DNA of 64,000 nt, taken from the NCBI RefSeq assembly GCF_010015445.1, contig NC_053119.1, positions 23,097,883 to 23,161,882 on the forward strand. The letters run 5' to 3'. The notes beneath the pieces were generated by a model. That model was not told where the DNA came from. It ran no database searches and saw only the letters and a list, made by a program, of their open reading frames with translations. Position 1 is the stretch's first letter, and each line of letters starts with the position of its first letter. The position numbers were made by a program, and so were the translations under genes. This stretch comes from Perca fluviatilis (taxonomy: Eukaryota; Chordata; Actinopteri; Perciformes; Percidae). Shown here piece by piece: positions 42,066 through 53,066 of this stretch.

Positions 42066-44700
42066 AACTTCTTTATTCATAATAAAACAATAATCAGTTG
42101 CAGGTATAGTTTTACATAAATGTTTTATTATAATCCTTTATTTAAACACGTTGTCTCATTGAGATCAAAGTCCATTTTTTCAAGAGAACCCTTTACATGA
42201 GAGAACATTGAGCATGCACAAAAACACAGAAATCTACAAACTATAAATACACAATGTACATACACAACATAGTGGTTGCACATTAAGAAAAGCAATTCAA
42301 AGTGCTTGAGTATAAAATTGTGAAAATCTTTAAAAGAAAGAGATTTAAATTTTCAAAACTTTCTGTAATAAGGAACACTGCAAGTTTTTCCAATTTTGTT
42401 TGAACACGGGGTACAGAATTCAAATATCCTGTGACCTAATATTACAAAAACCAAGATGTGATCAGAAAGCGGGGGTAGTTGGGCAGATAGTGGGACAGCT
42501 TAATAGATGCAGCTCCCTTCTGTTGGCTAAAGATGATTATTTATTTATTTATTTATTTATTACATTTAATGAAAGAGGATCATAGTGAGATTAACAATAA
42601 GAGAGTGCCTTGCCAAGAAAGAAAAAAACAATCTTTCTTGTCTATCTGCTCTGCACAGATGTTTCAGCTGGAAGCTCTTCCTCTATTTCTCGGCCAAATG
42701 CATCTAAATGCATCCTTGGGCATTCCTGACGGGATTACTGGGTAATCCAGGTACCATCCACTGATCAGGAGAGATAAAGAGAGAATGAGTCACAGTGAGC
42801 GTGCAGCACAGCCTGCTTGTTTTCACGTCTCGCGCTGCGTGCTTGAGCAGATTTGTCTTGATAAAAGATAAAGGCTCTTTGATAGGCTGCAGGTGCGCTG
42901 CTTTAATGAGCATTACCACCCCCAACCCCCCCTTTTTTCTCTGCGAAAACGCACCACAGATGCACATCTGCACATCTGTCATTCGTTGCTCTGCAGCATC
43001 TCCCTAACGTCTCCTCCCCCTCCTCCCTGCCTGTCACTCATGCCCAGACTCTCTCACACGCTCCGCACATCGCACACAGCAACATTCGAGGGAACCAAAG
43101 CACGTCAGAGATTTGCTATTCAATGCAATTGTTTTTTTTTTTTCTGTAATGATACAGCTTTTCTCGCTCGCTGAATCCAATTGAGCTGTCCAAAAAAACA
43201 TTCAAACCCCAACCACTCAGGGCATTCCAGGCAGGCTAAAACAAACGTTGAGAAAAACAGAAGAAAAAAAAAATACAGTAATTTCGGATGCAATTTGCCG
43301 TGCTCACAGCCTGTTAGAGGCAAGTCGGAGAAAGAAAGAAACAGAGGGAGAAAGACAGAGAGAGTGATGTTAGGTGTTTGTGGACACTTGCTTTCCTTCA
43401 TTCAGAGCCTGAGGTGCCAAGGGAATAACTTGATGACGTGGTTTGTGGCCTGGGCAGGAAACATGGGGAGGAACTTGTGACTTTATATTAAGTGCCGGGG
43501 CGGTTAACAGGAAAAGATAACCTGTTTCTGTTGATATAGCAAGGAAGTGTGAATTCTTGGCACATGTGAGAGGTTGCAGAGAAGAACAGGCCGACGATGC
43601 CTGCCACATCTCTGATTGACTGGCTCACTGGAATTTCCTCGAGTTCGCTGTGGTTTTGTTTGGGTGGCTGTGGCAGAGTGTTGGAGTGTTACAGGAATGC
43701 TTTCAGGGACCTTCCTGCTGTAAACGAAAAGGTGTTTCTTATGCAATGAGGGATACTGTTGCATCATAGTGGTCAGTCTTATCAATGCCCCCCTTGAATG
43801 ACCTTGTTATCTGTCGTCATTTTTGTGATTTTTACACATAAACAGTTGAGTTTAAGCAGGCATACTCTACAAGTTGTTCAGCTCTGACTCTGTGCTGATG
43901 AGCCATTTAGAGAGAAATAACGTGGAATGACAGGGCATTATCTGTCAAGGGGTTATATGCAAGTCACATGCAGGACAGAAGGACGTGATACAATTGTGCT
44001 ATTGACAGGCCTGCGCAAACCTTCCATTTCTAGAATTCAGCCAAAAAGAAATATCTGTAATTCATGAAGAAATTTGTCAGACATGTACAAACATAAACAT
44101 CATTTTTCAGTCACTGTGTGTAGTTAGTACATCAGTGTAAGATTATACCTCCTACTGCCTGAAGAAATAAGAAAATGCCCATGTTGCACTTGAGTAATAA
44201 TAACTGGCCGTTAACACCGCTCATTGCTGTACATGTGCTCACCGTATAGATACAAAATAATGCTTTGTTAAAATGCTGTATAGAATGGATGGGATTGCCC
44301 ACGCAATGCTCTTACTCAATTACATGTATGGCTGGAATTATTATACTTACAAATGTCTTTGCTTCATTGTCGTATATTTAATATATAAATTATGAATAAT
44401 TCCCTGGCAATCCTTTGTGCAACCCACAAATGCAATATGGCTCAATTTAGCTTTTATTTTCCCCATAATCCTTTAGTCCTTTAAAAAATCACAGTAATTG
44501 TTATAATTACACTGAAAAAATACATTTAACGCAAATTTGTACATTTTAAAATGCTAAATAATTTGCATAGAGTACTAAAGATATCTTATTCAAAATAGTT
44601 AACACTTTTGTAGTTGAATATTGATAATTGGCTGAAACACACACTTTCTCCTTTTCTGCCTCCATCAAATCAATAAGTCAACCAAACAGACACCCAGTCA
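42066..44700. other. Non-coding, no gene recognised
   Basis: Contains a TTTA tetranucleotide run at about 42,538-42,562 and a poly(T) run near 43,130-43,143. The 42,780-43,110 part is GC-richer with several CpGs. No coding exon could be supported. Confidence 0.4.
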
Positions 44701-44756
44701 GCCAGTTAGTTAGCCAGCCAGCAGTGAGCCACCTAGTCAAGCAGTCAGACAGACAC

Positions 44757-44817
44757 CCAGTCAGTCAGTCAGTCAGTCAGTCAGTCAGTCAGTCAGTCAG
44801 TTAGTCAGTCAGTCTTG
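44757..44817. repeat. (CAGT)n microsatellite
   Basis: About 14 CAGT units with a TTAG variant, preceded from about 44,675 by degenerate CAGC/CAGT units. Confidence 0.95.
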
Positions 44818-45051
44818 TGTTTGGGCAGGGTGGAGGCTCCTAGACGGGCTCTTTGTCTGAACAGAGAAGCCCCAGACACAACAGTGGTCGGCCCCGGCCC
44901 TCACAATGGCCCTCCACACAAAAGCCCACACTGGGACAATGGGTCGGGCTCAGAGTGGGGGTGGACGGCTGAGCTGAGGTCACCCACCTGCACACTTCAG
45001 GACCGGACCCACACCACGCACACACAAACACACGCAAACACACACACAAGG

Positions 45052-45054
<3 letters not shown>

Positions 45055-45128
<74 letters not shown>
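45055..45128. repeat. (CA)n microsatellite
   Basis: Pure CA array with irregular CA/CG-rich sequence before it from 45,009. Confidence 0.97.
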
Positions 45129-45132
<4 letters not shown>

Positions 45133-45798
45133 GAAGCCCCACCCATCCAGCTTTAAAGTGCTGCAGGTGTCTTCCTGTGTCTGTAGCATGAGGAGGAAGC
45201 AGGGGGATGACGTGCAGTGAAAGGATTAATTTGGGTTTTACAGCAGAAGATGTTCCATGACAGAAACCGAGACACATAGTAAAGTTACTTCAGTTCAAAG
45301 AGTGTCTAGCCATGGATCAAGGGCTCTGCTGTTGGCATACATCACTCACAATGACAAGAAATGTTTATGCAAAATAAAATAAAAAATGAATTATTACAAA
45401 TTCCATTAGAACAAACATGGATTTGTTTTGAAGCAGTTAAGTGAGTACTATGTTCCTATTACATTTTTTCAGTTTCATAATATCTATATCAGGATCCCAT
45501 CACTAAATATTTGAAAAAAATCAATAATTATAACATATTTAAATCTAAGACGATATAAGATGTTTTTTTAAATCATGAATTCCCAATTTTAGATTTAGAC
45601 AAGAGGTATTAAAATACACTTCCTAACTTAAATGCAATTTCACCAGTAAGCATAGTATATTTTACAAAAAAATATATTTGTCTGCAATAATTTAAAATAA
45701 TGTGAAAACTTATCAGCAGGAACAATTTAAAATGAAAATATAATTTAAAACACACTACACAAGGCTCATAAGTGAAAACACAGCCTCTCTTGCTCTTT

Positions 45799-45802
<4 letters not shown>

Positions 45803-45868
<66 letters not shown>
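45803..45868. repeat. (CA)n microsatellite
   Basis: Pure CA array of about 66 bp. Confidence 0.97.
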
Positions 45869-45870
<2 letters not shown>

Positions 45871-46654
45871 AGGCTAGTAAAATAGTAAAAAATAATTCAT
45901 GTTGCAGTATTTACCTTACTGTTGAGGATCGTATTCTGAGCTCCAAGCAATGACACTTTTTTCCTATGAAAGCCATTCCCATGATAAGTTACTGAATGTT
46001 ACTGGCTGCAACAAGTGGTCTGCTTTCCCTAATCTCCTTTTCATTGAATGACCAAAATGTCAATCATCAGCCTGCTCAAAATGCTGGCAGATTCATATTG
46101 GGAGTGTCACTACATTGCACCAGACAAGTTGTAAAGTACTGAATTGTTCTAAATAAAGTTTGAAAACAAAGGATGCCTTCATGCACAGAAATGCATTCAC
46201 ACAGTTGCTGCAAAACACACTGCACTTCCAAACGCACATTTTGGACTTTAACTGATATTTTTTCTGCAGTTTTTGTTCTTCGGGTTAGCTTGCCGAAGGT
46301 TTAATAGATCAAACCAATGTGCGTGCATGTTATGGTGAATTTACACCAAGTGTAAAAAACAACCACAGGTCAGATAGATATAATTTTCTCTTTTAATTGA
46401 TTTCAACACATTTTATAACCACACATTACAAAATGCACATCAAATATTTTAATCAGGCTCAGTTTGCAACCTTATTGATAAGAAAAAAAACAAAAAAAAA
46501 CTACCAAAAATATGCTTTAACAAAATACAACAATTATAATAAAGTAAATGCCACTTTGGATAACCGTAATCAAAACCCCATTTTTTATTCTACATAAAAA
46601 AAAAAAAGCTTGACATAAATAAGTTAGTATAATTTCTCAGTGTTTTTACAAAAT

Positions 46655-46662
46655 TATGTACA
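46655..46662 (-). promoter_or_regulatory. Pumilio recognition element in cdkn1b 3'UTR
   Basis: Reads TGTACATA on the minus strand, a perfect TGTANATA match. It lies about 1 kb beyond the miR-221/222 cluster. Confidence 0.5.
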
Positions 46663-47376
46663 TAGGTACATTGCAAAGATTTACACAAATACACAGGCAT
46701 GGTGACTGCGATTCTGTTCTCTCTCTCTCCATCCAGGTGTACACTGGTCTCTTTGAATATAACCTACACTTTAGGCAAATAAAGGGAAGCTTTTAGATGC
46801 TTGTGATGTGCACATTTGCATCCTCAGCAGGCTAACAACATTGGTGAAACAAGTACAAACAAATGGAAATTTATATCTAGGTTATCACAAAAAAAAATGT
46901 GAAGTCAATTAAGGCGCACAGGCAGTGCTGGCAACCATACTGAAGCAACCATGTTTTTGGTATTGTAGGACATTCAACCCTTTTCAGAATACCTCCTCTG
47001 TGAAGAGCATTAAGGCTGATGAAACAAAAAGGAATCAAGTCAAGGAGAGGATGACTTTACAACACAAGCTGTGCAGTTTGTATGGTCTTTGTCCTTCAAT
47101 ATCAGAGTACCTCACAACTCCAAATCAAACACACCATTACATGTGGCTGAGGTGTGCAGGAGAACTTAAAAAAATCATATTCCAGGATTCAGCTGATGCT
47201 AAAAGCACCTTTCAAAAAATAAATATCAGATGATGTAAAGGAAGTCCTAACAGAAATATTAATTATTTTTGTCTGTGTTGATTTCCTGGGGAAATAGATC
47301 TAATAGGAGAACCTGCACTTGGTGAAAATGAAGTGACCAAAGGAAAAAAATAAAATAAAATACAAAAAACAGATGA

Positions 47377-47383
47377 GCTACAT
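47377..47383 (-). promoter_or_regulatory. miR-221/222 seed match in cdkn1b 3'UTR
   Basis: Minus strand reads ATGTAGC, the complement of positions 2-8 of miR-221/222. The match continues to position 9 of miR-221 and position 1 also pairs. Confidence 0.7.
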
Positions 47384-47648
47384 TTGTACCATTCTTCACT
47401 GCTGAGTTAGGAAGATGACGGAGTGAAGATACACTGTTAAGAAACTGTAAGAAGCCATGATTTTGTTTTTAAATGTAGCAATTAGTGACCGTGTCAAAGT
47501 CACACCGCCTTTCAGAAAATAAAATGACAAAAAAACAGAACAGCATTTTGGAAACATGTATCAAACTACACTGCAATTCTTCAAGTCAAATCAAAAATTC
47601 ACACCTTTTTACATAAAGGATTTGTGTTCAAATCATATTTTCTTATGT

Positions 47649-47655
47649 GCTACAT
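47649..47655 (-). promoter_or_regulatory. miR-221/222 8-mer seed match in cdkn1b 3'UTR
   Basis: Minus strand reads ATGTAGCA, an 8-mer site. It is 32 bases from a Pumilio element. Confidence 0.75.
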
Positions 47656-47686
47656 ATGGAGAGAAATATAATATAATATGTATATT

Positions 47687-47694
47687 TATTTACA
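47687..47694 (-). promoter_or_regulatory. Pumilio recognition element in cdkn1b 3'UTR
   Basis: Minus strand reads TGTAAATA, a perfect match to TGTANATA. It lies between two miR-221/222 sites. Confidence 0.7.
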
Positions 47695-47746
47695 CACAGG
47701 TAGTAAAAAAATGAGCAAAAAAGGAAATCCAACCTAATTGCATACT

Positions 47747-47753
47747 GCTACAT
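47747..47753 (-). promoter_or_regulatory. miR-221/222 8-mer seed match in cdkn1b 3'UTR
   Basis: Minus strand reads ATGTAGCA. Upstream pairing extends through CAATG and then CAGT-like bases, giving extra 3' complementarity to miR-221. Confidence 0.8.
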
Positions 47754-48552
47754 TGACTGCTTTTAGAGGCAGTAACTTTTTAATTGAGTGCCACAACTTT
47801 AGTGTTTCTATTCAGTGCTTCAACAGCGTCCTCCCCCATCTTCAGGAGAGTTGATATGTTTCTGATGCTGTGTAGTTCCTCTTCCAAAATCGGCCAACAC
47901 TGAGGTTTCCCACGTAACAGGGGAAATACATCTTTGGCTCTGTGGGGAAAATTAGATGAAAGAAAAAAAAAATAACAAAGTAAGAGGCTGATGGTTGATA
48001 CTAACTTATGATACAGATTTATGCATCACTTGCAGAAAACATTTGCAAATGAGTGAGAATGGATAGAATGTTGTCTTGCACTTTGACAAAGAGGACGATT
48101 TATTTGAAAGCAAAAAGACAGTATCCAAAAATAGTGTGAAAAACAATTTCCACTGACAGTTATTGGCCTGATGCAAGAATTGTTTGTTCGCTCAGTCATA
48201 TCACTCTGTGCAAAAAATGATAGGTGTAAAAATAGCAGGTGTGACCATACATGAGCACTTGCACTGTTGTAAGTTCTACACTTGCAATGCATTTAAACAA
48301 AAAATCGGATATTTTTCAGAGAACCATAATCTTAGCCATCCCTAAAAATACTTGACCCGTTTCCACAAATTAAAATATAAAACTAAAACTACAAGTTTAG
48401 GTGTGTATCCTCCACTGCAGCCTTGACAGTTCACATCCTGCCACGACAATGCGAATTTCATGCCTATTCTCCCTCCGCCGTGGCAAACAAGCGCACTTGA
48501 TTTCAGAGCTGCACGGCTCTTCTGCACACTCTCCGCAGGCAGAGACAGAGAC

Positions 48553-48653
48553 ACAGCGCGCACATACACGCGCAACACACACACACGCGCAACACACACA
48601 CACGCGCAACACACACACACACACACGCGCAACACACACACACACACACACAC

Positions 48654-48734
<81 letters not shown>
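48553..48734. repeat. (CA)n microsatellite with CGCA interruptions, in cdkn1b intron 2
   Basis: Alternating CA with CGCGCAACACACA units on the left and a pure CA run on the right. It sits between cdkn1b exons 2 and 3. Confidence 0.95.
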
Positions 48735-48736
<2 letters not shown>

Positions 48737-49251
48737 TCCCGTCCCTGCGCCGAGGGCAGTGGCTGCTGACGTGTTACTACTACACTGTTGTTCAGTACAC
48801 TTGTTTACAGTTTAGTCAGAAACTCAGGCTCGCCATGGCAGGCAGCGGTTGTAGTAAAAAAAAAAAATAAAAAAAAGGTGTAGATATGCAGCCTGGTTTT
48901 ATTCATAACTCTTCTTGCATCGATCATGAATCGAAACAGGTTTGAGGGCAAAAACACGACTGAAAGCTTTGGTGAAGTCTAGCAGCTGCGGCAACCACTT
49001 TTACTCCCACTACAGTTGTAGGCTACTATACTTATTATAAACATTGCCTAGTTTACATCAGTCTTTCGAGGCAAACAGCAACTGGAAGAGGGGGACATAG
49101 TCCGCATTTTCCACATTGACGCTGATAAACAACCAACCGCAGTTCCACCATGCTTAAGCCCATAAAAAATAAAATAATAATAATTAAAAAAAAAAAGTGT
49201 TTTAAAAAGTTGCTTCAAAGCCAAAAAATTGTTCCTTACCGTTCCTGGCCC

Positions 49252-50086
49252 TCACGTTTGCCTCTTGGGACTGGTCTTTCTGGGTGTGTGTTCTGTAGAG
49301 TGGCCCAGGCTTGGACAAGTAACCTCATCTGAGCTGGTGTGTGACCTCTTATTTTGGGCCGAGGGGTCTGCAAAAGCAAAGTGAAAAGTCAGTCAAACTG
49401 ACTGCTACTGAAAGAAATAATAAAAAAAATAAAAATAAAAAAAAAAGTCAAATTTAACCGTCGTGCTGCATGTTAGCCCACCCTTTAAGACGCACATTTT
49501 CCTTAGGTCCCAATTTTCGAGATAATAAAAAAATATATTTTGAGCGACATAAGCACCCAGCCTGGTTACTTGATAACTTTACACAGACATAGCTACAGTC
49601 GGGTGAAAATAGTGGTCATTTTGTTGCAAATCTATTAACGTTACCGTGACATGCAGGTCTTTTCCTCAGCCCGGTGCACTGTTCCGTGCACTCCATCTGC
49701 GCGTCAGACCTGTCGGTGTCTTCGCTCGGAGCCACCACAACACAGTTATGATTCCCATTTAGATCCACATTGTTATTCCCAGCAGAGCAGACTCTCTTCT
49801 CCCTCCGCGGTTGCTTGTTGTAGAAATCCGGGACGTCTCTACAATCCACTAATTCCCACTTGAGCCTGCCGTTGGCCAGCGGCGTGTGATTGGCGAAGTC
49901 GAAGCCCCACTTGGCGGAGGCAGCCTCCTCCATCTCCCGCAAATGTCCCTTTAACTCCCTCTTTAACTCTTCGTGATCCACCGAGCCGAAGAGGCTTCTG
50001 CAAGCTGACGGTTTTGGGTGATCCGACACCCGGGAGTCCGTCCGCTCCAAAGTCGGGCTCCCGTTTGATAGTCGAACATCTGACAT
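49252..50086 (-). CDS. cdkn1b: Cyclin-dependent kinase inhibitor 1B (p27Kip1)
   Basis: p27 binds cyclin-CDK complexes in the nucleus and halts the cell cycle in G1. Coding exon 1 is 50,086-49,645 (ATG start, MSDVRLSNGSPTLER) and coding exon 2 is 49,367-49,252, joined in phase 1 to give 185 residues (human 198). The N-terminal CDI domain spans about residues 25-92. It has the cyclin-binding RSLFG at 30-34, the CDK-binding WGFDF at 60-64, and DFY at 87-89, where Tyr89 aligns with human Tyr88; the second tyrosine of the human pair is absent. RKRP at 141-144 with NKR in exon 2 forms the nuclear signal. HTPRK puts Thr175 at the place of human Thr187, the Skp2 degron, and the end is PKRQT like human RRQT. 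A third exon is untranslated. The teleost paralogue (a or b) is not decided. Donor and acceptor sites are consensus. Confidence 0.96.
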
Positions 50087-50423
50087 TTCCCCCTAAATTA
50101 AGACGAAATTTTTCAAACAGCCTGCAGCGTCCAGTTTTCAAAAGAAAAAACCCACCGCTCAAAAACAACGGGTATCTCCTCGTCGCTGAGCAAGATCCAA
50201 AACAAGCGTAAAACGACTTATGCCATGCATACGTCGGGCTGGAAACGGTAACGGCCGCGCCGAAAGTTGTCTCCGCGGATCATCAAAACAAAGTGGCCAG
50301 GAACTGAAGCCGCTCTGTCAAATTCGTCCCGTAGTGAGAGGAACTGCAGACAAACCTTCTCAGTACCCAATATGGCGATTTAGAGATGTACTTGGGATTG
50401 AGAGTGGAGTTTGACTCGGAGGG

Positions 50424-50512
50424 GTGGAGGGGTGGGTGGGTAGGTGGGTAGGTGGGTTGGTGTGGGGGTGTGTGTGTGTGTGTGTATGTGTGGGGAGGGG
50501 GAGGGGGAGGGC
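50424..50512. repeat. GGTGGGTA-type and (GT)n low-complexity tract
   Basis: Repeats of GGGTGGGTAGGT pass into a short GT run and GGGGAGGGGGAGGG. It lies in the presumed 5'UTR or promoter of cdkn1b. Confidence 0.85.
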
Positions 50513-50527
50513 GATTGACACACAGAG

Positions 50528-50558
50528 CTATTTAAATGCGAAGAAGGCCGTTCATTGG
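50528..50558 (-). promoter_or_regulatory. Candidate cdkn1b core promoter (CCAAT box and AT-rich box)
   Basis: On the minus strand CCAAT occurs at 50,558-50,554 and ATTTAAATAG at 50,537-50,528, about 450 bases upstream of the ATG. C-rich CCCACC repeats (50,400-50,515) follow, compatible with Sp-type sites. The transcription start is not shown by sequence. Confidence 0.35.
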
Positions 50559-50639
50559 TCAAATCGCTTAAACCCGCCCACTTTTCTTAAGGTAGACCAG
50601 CTAGTTGCAGCAGGCTTGCAACATCCAGTCTGTATATAA

Positions 50640-51224
50640 CACCAAATCCAAGTTTTTCTTACATTTTAAGACTGCTTTGTCAACAAAAACATTGAAATTA
50701 AAATAGCAACCTACTACAACCTACTAATACTGTGTGACAAATTCCTATTAGGAATTAACATGTTGCATTTTAATTCTAGTCTAACAAGAAAAGATGTTCT
50801 CATTAGTTTTTTTTTTTTTAATTCAGCTATGAAATTAGAAAAACAGATCATGGCTACAATTTTAATATTAACTGGTAGGCATGTATAATGCAATTTTAAG
50901 AACTACATCCAAATAGCAAAGTAAACTTCAGGGTAGTTTGAGACATTACAATTCTTTGTTTTAAATTGACCCAACTACTTTTCATGCATCTTCTTTTTAA
51001 ATCACCACCAACCAGTTAAATTGCTGTTTACATCCATGTCTTTTCGGGCTCATTTAATATAAGTAGTGAAGTAGTGAGGACCACAATGGAAATAAGTCCT
51101 GGATTTTGTGTTTTTATCCTCGATTGTATTTGATGTCTTTTTTTTTGTGTTTAATGTATTTTTTTTTATTTTTTAAAAAAAAAAAAAAAAATTTTTTAAT
51201 AATAAAAATTTTAAAAACAACCAG
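50640..51224. other. Intergenic, AT-rich
   Basis: No gene was recognised. Poly(T)/poly(A) runs lie at 50,808-50,820 and 51,140-51,200. Confidence 0.4.
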
Positions 51225-51385
51225 GGCAAATAACAATAAAACCAATGAGTCTGTGGTGGACTACCAGAGGAACGGGATAGAACACAAAGTTGTAGGCATG
51301 ACAGTAGACAATGCTTCAAATATGGATGGTGCTGCAAAGAAGCTACAAATTCTAAAATGTGGATGCTTCACAAACATCTTAAGAC
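51225..51385 (+). pseudogene. ZBED/hAT transposase-derived fragment
   Basis: The plus-strand frame reads DYQRNGIEHKVVGMTVDNAS, then NMDGAAKKLQILKCGCF. This matches the conserved VTDNASNM region of hAT transposase/ZBED-type proteins. The frame then loses similarity before the expected AHTLNL-type motif. No upstream BED finger or downstream dimerisation part is present, so it is a dead fragment. Confidence 0.75.
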
Positions 51386-51872
51386 CCGACAGCACAGAAG
51401 ATCTATACAATCACCAGTTTCAAGGTGGGCACCCACGACTAGTCACCAATTCAGTATCCGACCAAATGTCTCCCCTTCTCTTCCTGAGTTACGGTGTTGA
51501 ATATTGGCCAGAAAAGTGTTTTTGCAGAACACTATGATGTCACCGTAAAGTTGACCTTCGACATATAAAATGTCATCACTTCAACATTTTATCCTATTAG
51601 ACATTGGTGTGAAATGTCATAATTAGCCTATGAATTCTTGAGTTATGACAAAAAAAATGTGTTTCGTGAGGTCACAGTGACACTGACCTTTGACCCCCCA
51701 AAATCTAATCAGTTCCTCTTCAAGTCCAAGTGGACATTTGTGCCAAATTTAAAAAAAAACATTTCCTCAAGATGTTCCTGAGAGCTTGTGTTCATGAGAA
51801 TGGTACAGATGGACAACCTGAAAACTAACGCCTCCGACCACGGTGGTCGTAGGTGGATGCATAAAAATTAAA
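51386..51872. mobile_element. Dispersed teleost repeat (class not settled)
   Basis: Contains GGTCACAGTGACACTGACCT, CAAGTCCAAGTGGACATTTG, TTCCTGAGAGCTTGTGTTCA and GGACAACCTGAAAACTAACG, landmarks of a repeat scattered through acanthomorph genomes. It may be joined to the ZBED fragment on its left as part of one element. Confidence 0.65.
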
Positions 51873-53066
51873 TGGCTGCCAAAACAATATGCAGTAAGAT
51901 TTAAACAAAACAAGTTGTAGAGGCAGTTTAATCTAACAAATTGAATTGCTTCTAAACATTCCACCTTAAAAGAAATTACTGTTCTGGAAAGACATAGACC
52001 TAAAGCTTTAAGGTGGGGGCCCTCTGTTGAAGTAGGTATACCCCCTCGATGTCAAATCTATCCAACGATGGCACAAAAAATAAAAGTAAAATGTGTATCC
52101 TAATGAGATGGTTTTTCCACCTCTGAAGCAGAGGGGTGAGTCAAGGTCAGCACACACCAGACCCTGTCCTCATATCCATCGGCCCCCCAGGAGAAAAAAA
52201 AAAGAACAGATTTACTAGGACTAGAGAGCCACGCACATCTCCACATAAAGTCTGCAAATACGAAAAAAAAAAAAATACCAAAAAGAAACAAACAATGACC
52301 AGCAAAGGCCCTTGCATGCTGAAAGGTATTAAGAGTATTTACACCACAGTGAAAACTTTGTACTGTAGAGAAAAATCTAATGCCAATCGTAATAAACTAA
52401 CTATAAATAAAACAACTAAAAACGATTCTACTAATGAAAGTATCAAAATTATGGAATCTAAAAATACAAAAATCTACAAGCAAGATTACTTTATTTTGGA
52501 ATTTATCCAAAACCTCATTCTTTTCTGTTACAGTTTACACCTTTCACCACTAAGACAGAAAAAAAAACATTAGCCACATTAGGACAGATGTTGACCTCAT
52601 GTTCACATCAAATTGAAAAAAAACATTATTTGCTTAAAAAAAGAACTATTACCTGTTTGCGAGAAATTATGCAATTTCATTTTACTGTGGGCAAGTATTT
52701 ACCTACGAGGTCACAGCAGGGTATGTGGTGCAGCTGTGGGTGCCTGCAGCATCACCATTATGACTGGGACAATGCTGCCCCCTGGTGTTCACTTTCCAAG
52801 ATCTCTGCAGCAGTACAAAGTCAGCAGGCTACAATCTTTATATCAAAGACCTTTTAATACCATAACTTTAGATAAACTTCACATCTGTACATATACATAT
52901 TTATAGGACAACCACAGGCGACTTAAGGCTATGCCAAAAACCCAGTACGTTCCAAAGTATCAGTCCATCCACATCTCCTCACTGATCCTGCAAAAGGTGT
53001 AGTTGCCTACCATCCCAGTCAGTCCATCATACTGGTCAGACTGGTCCCTTGCGAGAGCAGACAGCC
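51873..53066 (-). other. yars2 3'UTR and intergenic sequence
   Basis: A minus-strand ATTAAA at 52,858-52,853 gives a likely yars2 3'UTR of roughly 53,066-52,830. The remainder (51,873-52,829) is AT-rich with poly(A) runs and no supported gene. Confidence 0.45.

Larger units (their letters stand above)
46375..47939 (-). other. cdkn1b exon 3, untranslated (3'UTR)
   Basis: An acceptor (polypyrimidine then CCCCACAG) at 47,940 defines the start of a third exon downstream of the stop codon, as in mammalian CDKN1B, whose third exon is also untranslated. The region is AT-rich and frame-free on the minus strand. It carries an ATTAAA poly(A) signal at 46,397-46,392, which sets the likely end near 46,375. 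It contains three miR-221/222 seed matches and two Pumilio elements. The poly(A) end is inferred; upstream sites are possible. Confidence 0.7.

Noticed and set aside
49839..50168. Overlapping upstream frame ahead of the cdkn1b start
   Set aside because: The frame begins with TTG, not ATG, so there is no reason to think it is translated.
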